NCBI GenBank assembly: GCA_025738555.1
Contig: JAOVFP010000024.1
Span: 1,240,001 to 1,304,000, forward strand
Source: Cyathus striatus
Lineage: Eukaryota; Basidiomycota; Agaricomycetes; Agaricales; Nidulariaceae
Length of the DNA stretch: 64,000 nucleotides
Direction: 5' to 3'
In this document: piece by piece, positions 10,007 to 26,007 of the stretch
How positions within the stretch are numbered: position 1 is the first letter of the stretch
Layout: each line of letters starts with the position of its first letter
Translations under genes and position numbers: made by a program
The notes under the pieces: model-generated
Told to the model about the DNA's origin: nothing
The model's database searches: none
The model's input: the letters and a program-made list of their open reading frames with translations, nothing else

Positions 10007-13000
10007 ATGGCCAGGCAACGCGATGGTCTTCCCCGCCTCAACATACCACCCTCGCTCAACATGCAGCAGCCTATGGGCCATGCCATGTTCTCTCCAGCTC
10101 TCCCTACTACTCTCCAGCAAAGTTTCCATCCACCATTCCCCGTCCCCAACTCGCTACAAACACCCATGCAGGCTTTCTTCACTCCTCAACCACCTCCTGC
10201 ACCTGGACGGCCGACACATCATCCCAATCAAGCTAGTATCGCACATTTGGCTGCTGCTGGCATTCACCCTCCCAACGGCTTCATCACCCCCGTTTCCGGA
10301 CATTTCCCTCGCGGGTCTCTTGCTTTGGGCCCTGGACAGCACTTTCCTCCTGTAAACCGTCATAGAAAGCAACTTAGCATTGGTGGACCCCCAAAGGCGG
10401 TACTTGGTGGACCAGCTCGCAAACTCAGCCCCCTACCGGCCGTGTCACCAGCGCCGTCAGGAAAGCAGAAAAAGATAGCAGTCAACCTTCCAAAGGAGAC
10501 TATACCAGGAGAACATGATCAGCCTGCCACGCGTCAGTCTTGGGCAAGAACACCTTTACAGGGGCCCATGGAAGAGCCTCAAGTTCCACCTGTCAAAGCG
10601 GCATCTGCAGAGTCCTATCCTCCAGAAGAATGGCGGAGGTACATACCTTATACACTTGAAGTATATCTTCCGGGAAAGGTGAGTATTCTCGTTGCACTTC
10701 TCTGACTGTCCGATCATACCATGCAACTAACACTTGGCATTATTTCATTTTCAGTTGGCTTGGGACGACATGAGAAAACAAACTATCGAGGAGAAACTCG
10801 AAAAACTGGGTGTTGAACGCGGGTCAGGTAGCACTGTTCCTCATATTTTCGCCCCACATGCTCGCGCCGCCTCGGTATGTGACTTTCTTTCTTTCCTTCT
10901 TTCTTGTAAGGCCATATGTGCACAACACGTGTGACCTACGTAATGGGTTCGTATCTGACTATGTGATACGTCCCTTTCGTAGATATCATCACCCGCGGAT
11001 CCTGCTTTATTACTGTTCAAGTTAAACAAGCTGCACCAATCACAGGAAGCTTCATCCGCGGGCAACTCGCTTTCAACTTCTCCTCAGCCTCCGTTTGGGC
11101 GGTTGTCAGCATCTCCTCATGTACCTGCCCCAAGATTTATGAATCGTCACGGGCAAACAATGTCGCTTTCTCAGCCACCCACGTATCAGTCATCAGGTTA
11201 CGATGCCATAGGCTCTACGTTTAATCCGTTCGGATTCGGTGATGCCTCTGATGCTGAATATCAACCTCCCGTACCGATACCGCCACAAGAAGCTATTCAC
11301 GCGCCTCAAGGTCGTGTTCCCGTCAGCTTGTCCTCATTGGCACCTCCTACGTCAGCCTCGCGGCCTGATAGCCGACCCGATTTCATTCGTGGATTCGGTC
11401 TCGATATACCGGAAGAAGAAGAACCGGAGGAGGAAGTTTTCCGCCCCCGGGAAGCTGAAAATAAAGTCAATAATGGAAGTGGTACGCAGGATATGGAGAC
11501 CGGTGAGGTGAACGGAGATGAGATTATTGAAATGGGTAAAGTTACAGTGCCTCAAAGTCGGCATCACTCCCGACATGTGTCGAAGCTTTCTGCTGCAATG
11601 TCACAGCGGTCAGTCAATCGTTTGGGAGAAGAGGAGATCGAAGCGAACGTTCACGTTCAGCGAGAAGAGCATCAGCACATCGATGAAGAACGTATACAGG
11701 AAAACCACATGGCTGTCGATCAAGGCAATGAGGATATGGATTTAGAAGATGTAGTAGGGGAATGGACGGGTTCTGAGGATGTTTATTTGGGTGCAGATTC
11801 TTCCGATGACGAGGTGCGTGTTTTCGGCTAAACGTTATCTGACACGAGGCATACTGATGTCTTTTGTTTTTAGAGCATTGGGGAGTGGTCTAACCCCTCT
11901 GACGAAGAACGAGCCCGACAGGAACGTGTTGAACGTCGCATGAGGAGGAGGGCCGCTGCCCAACAAGCGATTCTCGACAAACCACGACGACTTCCCAATT
12001 TCCCCCGTCCTCCTGAAGGCACGGTTCCAGTCCAATCTCAAAGAGACGACGATATCATTTCGAATCCCAGTGACGAAGGACTTATGCTCAACAATCGTGG
12101 GGAGTATCTCGGGGTTCCTGCAGGCGACTATTATACCTCTCCTGAACTGAGCGAGTTTGTTCATCATCTCCCTCCTCTTCCCCACTCTCGCGTTCCTTCT
12201 GGGCAGTATTCGGCTCATGACCCTGCTTATGCTCATTCAAGGGGACCATCGGACCATTTTGTTTATCCAGGCAGTGGCCACCACTCTGCTCATCATTCAC
12301 AGCATCCATCAATGAACAGGAGGGAGTCAGTCACTCTTAATCCATTCGCTAAGCCATTTGTGTTTGGTGCCCCTGCAGAGCCGCCATATATGTCGCATAC
12401 GTCACATACATCTCAGACCTCTCAGACATGGCAGCCATTTGTTGGTCAAGGGACTTTACCCAATGCACCAGTTATGACACATTCCCGCTTGCCATCATTT
12501 GGGAAACCTCTGAATGTTGCGGCACCAGAATTCAAACCTACGGGCTTTACATTCCGTCCGCCAGCAGCTGCTCCCTCTATGCCACAACCTGGACTGGCCT
12601 CCGTTCCTCCTCCCTCCGCTCCTGCGCAAGAGCAAACTTCGCCATTCAAGGTTCAAGGACGTGAAAAGAGACAGCGTCGTGGTTCAACCGCTTCATTGGA
12701 AGAAGGTGATAGCATGACATCCTTCCGCTTTCCGCCTGGCGATTCACCAAAGAGCATCCGACGATCAACATCGTTCAACGAGGCGCGGCATATGCTTAAT
12801 CCTTCTGCTGAGCCATTTACATTTGCCGGCTTCTCCGAGATAGCCAAGTCTATGCCACATGTGCCTAAGGAATTTGATGCTTCGGAGGACGCATTCTATG
12901 ATAGTAGCGAGAATGAAGAGGTTGAAGAGATTGCAAAGGAGGAGAGTACCGCGAAGGCAGAGAGTGGAGAAGTGGCTTTGGATCCTTTTACGCTACCTTC

Positions 13001-16000
13001 TACAAACAAGCCCAAGCGCGCGCCTATTCCTCTCGATTTCAAGAATCCTTCTGGGAATACTGTTCCTGCTGGATTATTTAAGGCACTGGTAAATGGTGGT
13101 GATGAAAGGACACGTCGTCAAGTGCGCTCGCGCTTGAGCTCTAGGGAGATTTTTGAGCACCTCCATAGGCCTTCAATGGATGATATCAATATGCCACACA
13201 TTGCGCATAAAATCTCTCGCACTCGTCTTGTTACTGATCCTGGCGTACGACCCGATTCGCCCTTAGAAGGTATTGACGACGTGTTTGGAAACAATAGTCG
13301 TCATAGTCGTCGGCGTTCCTCTCTTCCAGACGCTCTTCGTGATGACGATGCAATTTCGACTTCAACAAGGCTTTCCGCTGCTCCTCTAGATCTCACCACA
13401 CGTATGGAAATGCATAAACTTGAGTCGACTATCGGTGGATTACTGGACGAACGATTTGCGGTCCTACGTCGAGAAATATCGAAGCAAAGTAATGGTCAAT
13501 CAATAAATTCTTCGACGGAAGCTATGATTGCCGATGTTGTGTCACTATTCCGCGCCCAATTGCAAGATTCGGCTGCACGCAGCTTGGAAGATAGTCAGAT
13601 GGACGCTCGTGGAGAGATGGACTTTCAGCTGCTCAAGGATATCATCGACGAAGGACACAAGGAGCTTATGTCAGTGATGAGGCGCGAGTTGGTGGACGTC
13701 GTGCAGCCCAATCCTGGCAAGCACACCTCCGCTCAGGATATTGTTCCTGTTATTGAGCAAATTGGAAATACGACTATCAATGCCGTTCTTGAGGCTATAT
13801 CGGAGTTCTCTGCCCGCCAGGAAGCTATTACCAGGGCTACTCCTGCTCGCGAACGTGACGCACTCGTGGATACTCTGATGAGTGCCCTTTTACCAGCCAT
13901 AGCATCAGTTCGTACGGATCCCATCGACTATGAGTTCCTTACGAGCCAGCTTAGTCAAGCCGTCAAGCCCCATATTACCCAGCTCATCGATCTTGCTTCG
14001 GACAAAAGGGAGACTGCTGGTCTCATCGTTGATCGGATACTCCCTCTTCTACCAAATGCTGATGCTGGTATTGACACTGAGTCAATTGCGTTGAAACTTA
14101 CAACAGAAGTTCGTCGTGCTATTGCCCCAATAGACGCTTTCGAAATCAAGGAGCAAGTTGCTGATCTTGTCGTGGAACGACTTGACTCCCGACTTGCTGT
14201 TCGTGACAAGGCATTTAACATTGATAGCGTCGCTTCGAAGGTTACAGATAGTGTCGCACGATTACTGGAGCCCGTCGAAAGCATCCGCGAAAATATTGAT
14301 AAGTTGACGGGTGTTAATGAGTCAATTGCTTCTCAGCAAGTTGAACTCAGCGCTGCCCATTCTCAAATTGTTAACGCTGTTTCGGAGATCCCCGTAAGAC
14401 TCGAGGCGCAGTTTGAGGCACTTGGTGCTGGTCAGATTGATATTCTATCTAGACTGGAGAGGCCAATGAGAAGTACGCTGTCTTTTCCGGACGATACTAT
14501 TACAGCTGTCAAGTCGGGCGTTGACGGTTTGCTTGTGCGTCAGAAAGCCCTGTCAGAGAATACTACTACGTTACAGTCGATCCAAAAAGAAACTAACGAA
14601 AGGCTCAATGGATTACCGTCTACTGTCTCTGACTTACTAAAGGACATGCGAATTGAGCTTGTTGGGGTTATCAACTCTCGAGAAATTTCTAGGAAGGAGA
14701 TTGATGAACTACGAAAAGCCAATTCCGACTACCAAATACAGCTCAATAAGGCTCGTGGTGCTCATGGACAAGTTCGTGTAGAGAAGGATGCACTCAACGA
14801 GAGATTGAATGTTGTTGAAAACGACCGCGAGCGACTTCGTGCTCAAGTCAAAGAATCTGAGGCCAAAGTATCTGCTAAGTCTGAAGAAGCGAACGTATTG
14901 GAGGCTCGTAACAAGGAGTTAGAAGAAGCGCTAGCTAAAGCACTCGCTCGGCTCCAGTCTACCGATGTTACTGCTCATGCAAATCAAAAGCAAATTGAGC
15001 AACTAGAAAAAAATAACCGTGAATTGCTTGCTGAGAAGCAAGCACTTAAATCAAAGGTATTACTGCGCTCACTATAACCGTACGATGTTACTAACTAAAC
15101 TTAGACGGACTCTTTAGAGTTGCAAGTCACATTCGCCAGTCGTGACAAAGAGACAGCTACACAATCTCTCGAAGTTCTTCAAAAACAGTACGATCGCCTT
15201 CAGTCCCAACAGAGCCATTGGGATGACCTACGCCAAGCTTCCGAGAAGATTGAGATGCTGACCAACCTCATTGGCCAAGCTGACAATGAGGAACTCAAAG
15301 AGCTCAGACGGTATCGTGAACGTACCAAGGCTTTGGAAGGAGAGCATAGTGCTATTCAGAAGCGGTTCAAGGATCTTGAATCCAGGTTCCAGAACAGCGA
15401 GCGGGCGGCGAGTGCTGCTAAACAGAGTTTGGCTCAAGCTCAACAACGCTCCACTGAATGGGAACGTCGTGCCAAAGAATACGAAGGGCAACTTGAGCTC
15501 ACACAAACGAAGTTGGAACAGGCTGAACAAACTCATTCGCAACTTGAGGCTGACTACTCACTTGTTAAGCTTCAGCTTGATGAGCGAGAGGCAGACAGCC
15601 GTTTAGTACAGGTAAGTAATTCTATAATTATATATATACGATCTTTGTTAATTTCAGTGTCAGGACCAGGAGAGCAAGTTGCGTGATCAGATATCCACTC
15701 TCGAGGCGAAGGTTATACGTTTGCAAACAGAACTGGAGACCAGAGTGAAGCCCAGTCCCTACCGAAACATCACAAATACACATCCCCCTCCGAGACCTGA
15801 TTCACGCGCAAGCATTTTCGACGCGCGGTCGGCTACTCCTACCAAGCGTCTGTCGTCGTATACTTCGACGGATAGAAGCGAAACACCACCACAACCGTCT
15901 GTATGGGATTCGATGCATGCACCTACAAATGTCAACAAAAAGTCTTACGCTCCGCAGGCAAGCATACATGCACCAAGGGGAGTGTATCCGAGTCTCGGGC

Positions 16001-16116
16001 ACGGTACACCAAAAGCTCGCGCCTCCCTGTACTATTCACGTGCCTCGATACCCTCGCCCACACCAAGCAATGTCTCCGCTGCTCCTACGCTCGGTGATGA
16101 TGGCTGGTGGTCTTAG
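10007..16116 (+). CDS. UPA2: Upa2-like multi-PAM2 scaffold protein (endosomal mRNA transport)
   Basis: Six exons join in phase: 10007-10678, 10755-10874, 10983-11813, 11874-15056, 15105-15611 and 15658-16116, giving 1923 residues. The N-terminal half is Pro/Ser/His-rich and probably disordered. PAM2-like motifs, which bind the MLLE domain of poly(A)-binding protein, are seen near residue 696 (LNPFAKPFVFG), 754 (LNVAAPEFKPTGFTFRP, the best match) and 849 (LNPSAEPFTF), with a weaker FNPFGFG near 344. The region from about 1450 to 1770 is heptad-rich coiled coil. The protein ends GDDGWWS. Ustilago maydis Upa2 is known for several PAM2 motifs, a C-terminal coiled coil and a terminal GWW motif that targets transport endosomes; the match in layout is the basis of this call. 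It could still be another PAM2 scaffold. Its 3' end faces the oxysterol-binding gene. Confidence 0.7.
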
Positions 16117-16538
16117 ATTCTCTTGTCTGAATAATTGCATCTCAATATCTTTTGGATTTAAATTCTCATCGTTTTATATCGACTTTGACATAATGAACAA
16201 CCTTCAGTACTTCGCATCAATATCATCGTCCATACTATCAGCATACCTAGTGTAATCAGTTTCTTTCTACTTACCTTATGGCCTATTCACATTTTTGTCG
16301 TTGACGAAGTTTAGTACATTTGTTTATCTGCTCCATCGCGCAGTCCGGATTTCTTTTTCTAGGATTTGTACATATATATACCCTCATTTGAACTTCTGTT
16401 GCTACAATAAAACTCGGAGAATAGTTGCAAATTATGTGGATGTAAGAAATGAAGCGAACCAAAAGCAGAGTCAGTCAATAGGATACTAGTGTATGTACAT
16501 GAATGAATCATGAATGATGAATCTCAGTCAATTTGTCA
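16117..16538. other. Convergent intergenic region
   Basis: About 420 bases of AT-rich 3' flank between converging genes; nothing else is recognised. Confidence 0.6.
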
Positions 16539-18436
16539 TTATGGCACTTGAGCTATTGGAGCTGCTGGGGCGTTTGTAGGGTGATGAGGGAAGATCCATT
16601 CTTGAACGGCCTTTGTTGCCTCCATAGGGTCTGTGGGTATCCTTGGACACCGGGTTCATGTCAGCCACACAAAGGACAAGTTAGCGGTGCTTACTGCAGC
16701 TTCGGCACCCATTGGCCATCCCTCCTCTCAAAGAAACATGGTATATGTTCTTCACCGCTCTCGTCCATCTTCTTTCGCTGCTCGCGTTGCGCGTCCTCGA
16801 CAAGGCTTTTGGCATCTGTCGCCTTCTCCATATCCTTAAGCTGAATAGCTTGTGTTAGATCTTTCCATAAGCTGTATAACATAGTAAAATCAAGTTCAGA
16901 ATAGTACTATGTGCCGTAGCGGTAGAGGGCGTACCGACGGGATTCGTTAGTTTCCTGTTCATCTTCAGGTGGAACCCACTTCGGCGAGACGTTCTGTCCA
17001 TCTTTGACTGCATCAAAGAGAACACGCTTCTTCCCTGTCTGGAAAAGCAGTGCCTATTAGCTAAACGATACGAACATAGTAGGTCAAAAAGTGTGCCACC
17101 TTTGTGTTCTTCAAATCCATTACGTGGCTCCACCGCCCGGAAACTTCGCCAACCTCAGTGCTGTTTTTGCGTATTCGCCCCGATATTGCATTGTATGTTC
17201 CGGAGAAGAAGCCCTGACAGCCATTAATTAGAAAAGGGAAAAGATAAATAGCGACAGGTGATGATTGCCTTAGTCTTAAACTCAAGATCGCAAAACAAGC
17301 CATTCTTCTCGTTCTTTGCTATGCACGTGTCGCCGAGCTCAAGCACCATCTTTCCGAAGAGAATCCCCCGCGCATACATGTTTGGCATTGTAATGACATA
17401 CTCTGGAAGTGAAAAACGTTGAACGGGAAAGGAATCAATCGTCAGCGAACAAGAACAAGTATTTGCGACGGAAAAAGGACAACTACGAACCACCATCGTC
17501 TGGTCTTCCTAGGAGAGTGACACGGTTCTCGCCGTCCATGATGGTGGAAACGCTGTTTCCAAGGAATTTGGATTTTGGCCGGAGTTCGCCCATAATGCTT
17601 ACATGGTTCGCGGGTGAGATATAGAAGAATACAGACACGGGAGGATGATGGGAGACTAGAAAGGTATTAAGTTGTGCCAATAGAGCGAGAGGTGTTCTGG
17701 TTTGACCTTGTTCTGCAATGTAGAAACCTTGTGTGCCGTTGGGGTAGTCGTACCTGCATCGGAAGAACTCGCCAAGGACAGGGTTATATCTAGACATAGG
17801 GGAAGTCAAAAATGAGAGAAAATGTTCTGAATTATGACTCACGGCTTCTTTACGCCTTTTGGCTTGATATGCCAACCTGCTAGGTAATACTGCAAGACGC
17901 GAACGAATCTTTCCTCTGGGTCATCGCAAAGCTCAGCCCTTACAGTAAAAATTATAGTAAAAACACAATGGAGGGTGATTAATGTGTTTAAACATACCCA
18001 AAAATAAGATCTGGGTGCGACATGAAGTCGGTAATGCGTTCAAGCATACTTCTAGGTTCCAGGACGAATGTAGGGAATGTCACTCTATGAAGGTCCATTC
18101 CGACTCTGAACCAAAAAAAAAAAAAAAAAATAACATCGAAAAGAAACGCTGAGGTCAGTCCAAGCCTCGTGGCGACTATGGGATGCGAATATACACACCG
18201 TAGCTGGGAGATCAAGGACGAAATGATAGAACCTTCATTTTCGTCTCTGTTTTCAGCGTCATTGGAGTCAGCAAAGGAGTAGAACATAGGAGGTTTATTG
18301 AGGACTAAACGGACAGGATAGAGGTGTCGTCTGGTTCAGTATCAGAAGGTGCTTTGTCTTCACCTCCCTCAAGTGAACCTCGTGGCTTCACAACGCGATT
18401 AAAGGTCGAGCCTGCCTGACTGAATAAACCCATCAT
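16539..18436 (-). CDS. Oxysterol-binding protein, short OSH4/KES1 type
   Basis: OSBP-related proteins exchange sterols and phosphoinositides between membranes. The signature is present: AEQ at the end of one exon and [14 protein letters not shown] at the start of the next, so an intron splits the hallmark EQVSHHPP. Other family blocks are [57 protein letters not shown] and [16 protein letters not shown]. The C-terminus has the typical [32 protein letters not shown] and [15 protein letters not shown]. There is no PH or ankyrin domain, so it is the lipid-binding-domain-only form (roughly 440 residues). The start at 18436 ([16 protein letters not shown]) needs one intron (donor GTGAAG) to reach [15 protein letters not shown]. 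An intron near 18110-18130 contains a poly-A/T run of about 20. Confidence 0.9.
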
Positions 18437-18944
18437 GTTGACGGCGTGGTTGAGGGCACTGTAGGATAAGATCTAGGTGGGGTGGAAGGAAGATGAAAGG
18501 ACGAAGAAAGAGCTGAGCGCGCGAAGAGCAAGGAGGAGGACCGATCAAATGAAGAGAGAATGCTTGAATAGTAGATTTGAAGTAGATGGGGAGAAGCGGT
18601 AAATTCAAGTCTGCCCGGATTGGATCTGTCAGATTTATATAATCAAGCTGATCAACCCTAGCTGGCTGTTGCACGTTCCACCGAAATCTGCTGCGGCGGT
18701 TGACGTTGAGAGTGTCCAGCTCAGAATGCAGTGTGTAGTAGAAAAGAAGAAAGCGACAGAATACAGGAGGAGGGTAGGAGAGGAGTAGCGGAGTAGAGGA
18801 GGAGGTAACTGGAGTCTGCAGAGTGAGCGCACTTACAGTCGGATTTGATGTCATCACACACAGCAATTCTCTCTGCCCATAATTCCCCTTTTACATGTCG
18901 CTCGTGATGTCATCCGACAAACATAAGTGCTCTAATTCTACCAG
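18437..18944. promoter_or_regulatory. Upstream region of the oxysterol-binding gene, 3' flank of DBP3
   Basis: 508 bases between two tandem minus-strand genes. Long minus-strand open frames exist, but they lack motifs and look like 5' leader sequence. No element assigned. Confidence 0.4.
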
Positions 18945-21367
<2,423 letters not shown>

Positions 21368-22444
21368 TTAGAAAGGTGGAGGGCGGGAAAGAGGAAGTGA
21401 ATATGGATAAGTGGATTGTTATGAAAAAATGTGTCAATTTCCTAATTTGGACGTAGCTAAATTTAGCAACAGATCTATGATTCTTAGGTATGCCCGGCGG
21501 CTTTTTTGTAAGTTCAGCAAGTTCGAAGTATGATTGTCGTAACGCTGGCTTATGGCCTGCGGAATTCAGGCACTATGAGGAATGCATAATCGATAAATAT
21601 CTATAGCGCGCGACGACGGCTGAAGAGCTGATGCTCAGAACCTGAAGCGTGCTCCTTCAAGAAAGCCCAGCACGAAGAGATGATGCTGCGGATTCATAGC
21701 ACAGGTTTACCTTGGCTGTTTTAAGAGCGAGACGCCCAACTCAAGGTGCTGCTGTGTCACTTGACCAGTGGGTACTTGAGTCGTCAGCTAGCGGGTAACC
21801 GATTCGAGAGGCGGCAAGACGGTACGGATCTTTGGAGTTTAGTTGTAATAAAATGGCCACACTGAGAAGATGGAACAAGGCCAGTGATACCCGAAGAGTT
21901 GGTGGGTATTCCGCTCAGAGTTTCTGTGCGGGCCCCTATGTGGTAATGAGGATAAGGCTGACCAAGAGATTGATTGCGCAGTAGTGATAAATATGCACTC
22001 TGGTCTGGTCGTACAGAGGCAGTGTATGTACAAGCAGTGTGGCAGATGTCCAGGATCCTTGTCTCGTCCAAAGTTAGATATTTGAAGATTGAATATTGAA
22101 ATATTGAAATATTGATTATTTGAGTTTAGATTGATATTGTTGTGTTGTCGCCTTGGACATTGATTCTCTCAACGCCTACGACTCACTCGTCGTTACTCGC
22201 CGCAGCTCCCAGCGGGATCCTTCTTATCCTGGGCCACCACCATCCCAGTCTATCGCTCCTTCCCGTCCAAGGCTGTATCCATAATCTTTGCATTTAATAA
22301 TATTCCCCGCAGGTCAGTTGCATTCCGTCCGGTAAAGCCACTTTCCTTACTGACGCCAAGACCCTCTCTTTAAATATTGCACTCGTTCGAAAACACATTC
22401 CCTCTGCTTACCTGCTGCCCCCTCACAGGACGGTCTTTTCCTTA
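21368..22444. other. Divergent intergenic region DBP3 / ADAM gene
   Basis: About 1.1 kb with no convincing gene. Around 22085-22125 lies a short run of ATATTGAA-like units. The last 150 bases before 22445 are pyrimidine-rich, as in other 5' leaders here. Confidence 0.5.
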
Positions 22445-25400
22445 ATGCATCTTTGTTCCTCTTTTTTCGCGCTGGTCGTTCTGCTGCTGGCCTCTTGTCT
22501 GCCTCCTGTTAACGGTCCGTCTTCCCATTCTTCTTCCCTTCTCCTACTGACCAATCCCCTCTCCCATAATATAGCCCATAGTGCCCCAGCGCGACCTCTC
22601 AGGCGTCTCCAACATCCGTCCACTCTCTCCCTTGAAATCATCCCTAGGCAACCTATCACTCCCTCCCTTACAGGCCTCAGCAAACGCCTACCATCTCCTC
22701 GATCCAGTACACTGCGCCACGACGACTCCTTTCGTCTAATACTCTCTGCCTTCGACCAAACCTTTCACCTCCATTTACATCCTAATGACCACATAGTCCA
22801 TCCTGCAGCACGTATCACCTACTACGAGATTGCTCCTGACGGTAGCTCGACAAAACGCTCAAAGTCGCTCCTACGTGAATCCGTCCGTGCCTACATGGGT
22901 GAGGTCGTGGAAGAACGCCATTCAGCCACTCGCATGCGTGAGGATGCTGCTCGAGTTTACCGCCCCAATCCTCACCCTGCTGAGCGCGGCTGGGCGCGCA
23001 TCGTGGTGCATCACCAGGGCGATGCCGACGCCGGTTTCTCGCCCGAGTTCGAAGGCGCCTTTTCCGCTGATGGTGTCATCTACCATATCACCACCAAAGA
23101 TAACTACTACAGAAACAAGGGTCCACTTGATCCTGACATATCCGAGCCTCTTTTCAATGCCGACTCCAATTTGGTTATTTGGAGAGAGTCAGACTTGATG
23201 ACTCCCGAGGAAGAGCATGCCAGGTTGACCGGCAGTGAGTCCACGGCTAAGATCTCCGTGCCGCAGTCTTGTGGCCATGATCGCCTCGAGTATAACACGG
23301 ATCCATTACAAAATCCGGTACTCAATCCTGTCATTTCAACTACCGCTGCTTGGTACAGTGAACCCTTCAGCATTTGGAGCAATTCTTCCCTTGCTCGCCG
23401 TGACGATGCACCCACTGGGTCGGGTGGAATGGGAACAAAGTGAAGCTCTAACTTTGCTCGAGCGGGCCGATGACTAAACCTTTTATCCAGTTTCATCAAT
23501 AGCATTGGTTCTACCGTCGGATGTCCGAATGAGCAGAAAGTGGTATGTTCACGGGGTAAAATCTCAATAAAGGAAGTACACGAGTTTGATGGTTGGAATA
23601 GGTTTACATGGGTGTTGCCGCTGATTGCACCTACATCAGCCAGTATGGTTCAAATGACAACGCAACGAAACAAATCCTGACCAACTGGAATACAGCCAGC
23701 GCACTGTACAAGGTATGAGAAAGTTAGTCGAGAGTTAAGCGACATTTCTAACGTTCAGTCAAGTCGACCTTCAACGTCAGCCTGGCCGTTGCTTCGCTTG
23801 AGTTGACATCATCTACGTAGGAAATCCTCAAGGCTCACGCTGACCGCTACTAAAATAAGTCTCTTGTTTACAGGTGCCCCAGCACAGCGGACTCCTCGTT
23901 ACCATGGAATGTACCTTGCAGTTCTGCTGAACTTGATGAAAGGTTGTCACTATTTTCTCAATGGCGTGGTACCAAGGGCAACGACAGTAATGGTCTATGG
24001 CATCTTATGAGCGGATGCCCAACTGGGTCTGAAGTCGGAATTGCTTGGTTGGCTACTTTATGTCAACAGAGTTCCAGTGGTAGTACAGGGTCTGTTGTCT
24101 CGGGAACTGCGGTATCAACATCTGGACGGACGGAGTGGCAAGTTGTCGCTCACGAGATTGGGCATAATTTCGGAGCAATCGTGAGTTTACATGGACATTT
24201 GCGTATGACATAAATTCTCATTCGCATTTAATAGCATGATGTAGGTTTTTATGGCTTCGGATTTGTAGATTTCTCTGACGCCTGTTAGTGCGCCGATGGC
24301 TGCACAACAAGTTCTTCCTGCTGCTCTCTCACTACCACGACTTGTGATGCAAACGCCCAGTTTATCATGAGTCCTGTAGCACAATCAGGAGAACAAAATT
24401 TCTCGCAGTGCAGCGTTGGAAATATATGTACGCGTTTCCTAATATTTGTTTAGGTGCCCACCTAAATTTCAACGTAGGCTCCTTGATGCAAGGGGGTACC
24501 AATGGCAAGATTGACGCAAGTTGTTTAATTAGCCCTGATCCATCTCGCACGGTTATATCTCTACAAATGTGCGGTAATGGTATCGTCGAGAGTGGAGAAG
24601 ATTGTGATCCTGGGATGGGTTCTAATTCTTCATGCTGTGATTCTACCACTTGCAAATTCAAAAACAACGCAGTCTGTGATCCTGATAGCAGTCCCTGTTG
24701 TACAGAACAGTGCTCTTTTGCTGCTTCTTCCCAGGTGTGCCGACCGTCTAGAGATTCGCAATGCGACACAGCGGAATTCTGCACAGGTAATTCCTCAACA
24801 TGCCCCACGGATGTCGTAGCCGACAATGGTTAGTGAATTTTCTTTGCATGGGATCATTCTAACATTAATATGTACAGGGGTTAGCTGCGGATCTGGAGAC
24901 TTAAAATGTGCCGGAGGACAGTGTACATCCGTTGCCTGTGAGTATTTTTCCGTTTCTTGACGGTATTCCGAAATCTAAATTATATCCAAGTGCAATGCCA
25001 GACGGTTGGTGCTTCTATGGGTCTCAAGGACGCTTGTCCAATCAAAGGCGACGTCTCGTGCCTGATTTCGTGTCAAAATCCAAATGCAACCAATCAGTGC
25101 ATTCAGCTAACGTCCTTATTGGTAGACGGCTCTCCTTGCGGTCAGTTCGCTATTCCTATTTATCACTTATATATTTTCTTACTGGACGAAATTTCCCATA
25201 GGTTATGGCGGATCTTGCCTGTCCGGGAAGTGTCAATCGGCTAGTTTACTAGATACCGCGAAGGTTTGGGCAATCCCCAGTGGAAGTTCCTAACCCCTAT
25301 ACTTACTAAGCAATATAACCATAGGCGTGGTACACTCAAAACCTTCAGATTTCGATACCTGTGACCATCGTTGCAGGTCTTATCTTACTCTTGCTTCTAT

Positions 25401-25814
25401 GGGGAATTTTCGCAGGTCAGCTTTCTTCCTGCTACATGGCCTCCGCTTATATGGAGCTTACTTTCTTCCGACCTACCTCAGGCGTGAGACGTTGTTGTGG
25501 ACGGAGACCACCCGCTTCTACCGGAAACGTCCTCCGTAACCCTTCAATGGTACGAAGCTATGGTGGGCCTATGGCGTATGGATCGGCTCCGCTTCTACGT
25601 ACAGCACCTCCCACTCTTGGATCGAAGTATGTCTATATCTACCTACTCAATCGGATCCGGTGTGGACTAACCGTCTCGCAGTCCTGTTTACACTCGCCTT
25701 CCGCCAGCGGCTCATGATCGTTCTGGATCAGCAGGTGGAGATGTCAACTATAACTACGGTGCTAACAACAGGTTAAACTGGGTCGATGATACCCAGTATA
25801 ATGGGAGGCGCTAG
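22445..25814 (+). CDS. ADAM-family metalloprotease with disintegrin domain and membrane anchor
   Basis: Fourteen exons join in phase to 884 residues: 22445-23439, 23491-23542, 23602-23712, 23764-23816, 23874-24180, 24235-24240, 24289-24427, 24478-24828, 24878-24937, 24991-25140, 25202-25263, 25325-25415, 25482-25626, 25682-25814. The first 24 residues are a signal peptide (MHLCSSFFALVVLLLASCLP). A prodomain of about 330 residues precedes the reprolysin domain (VVYMGVAADCTYISQYG). The zinc site HEIGHNFGAIHD is at residues 497-508. A disintegrin domain begins CGNGIVESGEDCDPGMGSN and is Cys-rich. One membrane span (VTIVAGLILLLLLWGIFAG) and a short Arg/Pro-rich tail follow. An in-frame intron inside exon 1 (about 22514-22574) cannot be excluded. 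Substrates are unknown. The gene is convergent with the pepsin-like gene. Confidence 0.9.
24235..24240 (+). other. 6-nt microexon coding His-Asp of the ADAM zinc site
   Basis: The bases CATGAT lie between an acceptor TAG at 24232-24234 and a donor GTAGGT at 24241. They supply the third zinc-binding His and the invariant Asp of HExxHxxGxxHD. Retaining the following 48-nt intron gives an in-frame TAG. Confidence 0.8.
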
Positions 25815-26007
25815 GCTGTTTTATATAAACCACATCTCATTCGCTCAGCCGTAGTCCATTTGGTGTATTGCATGGACAATTATCATTTGACATATATCTA
25901 GTAACTTTAGAATGCCATTACGAAAGATTTGTTATTATTCATGTACTCAGATAAAGTACAACATATGGGTATATAATTTATATATTATGCCACATCCGTA
26001 AAACACT

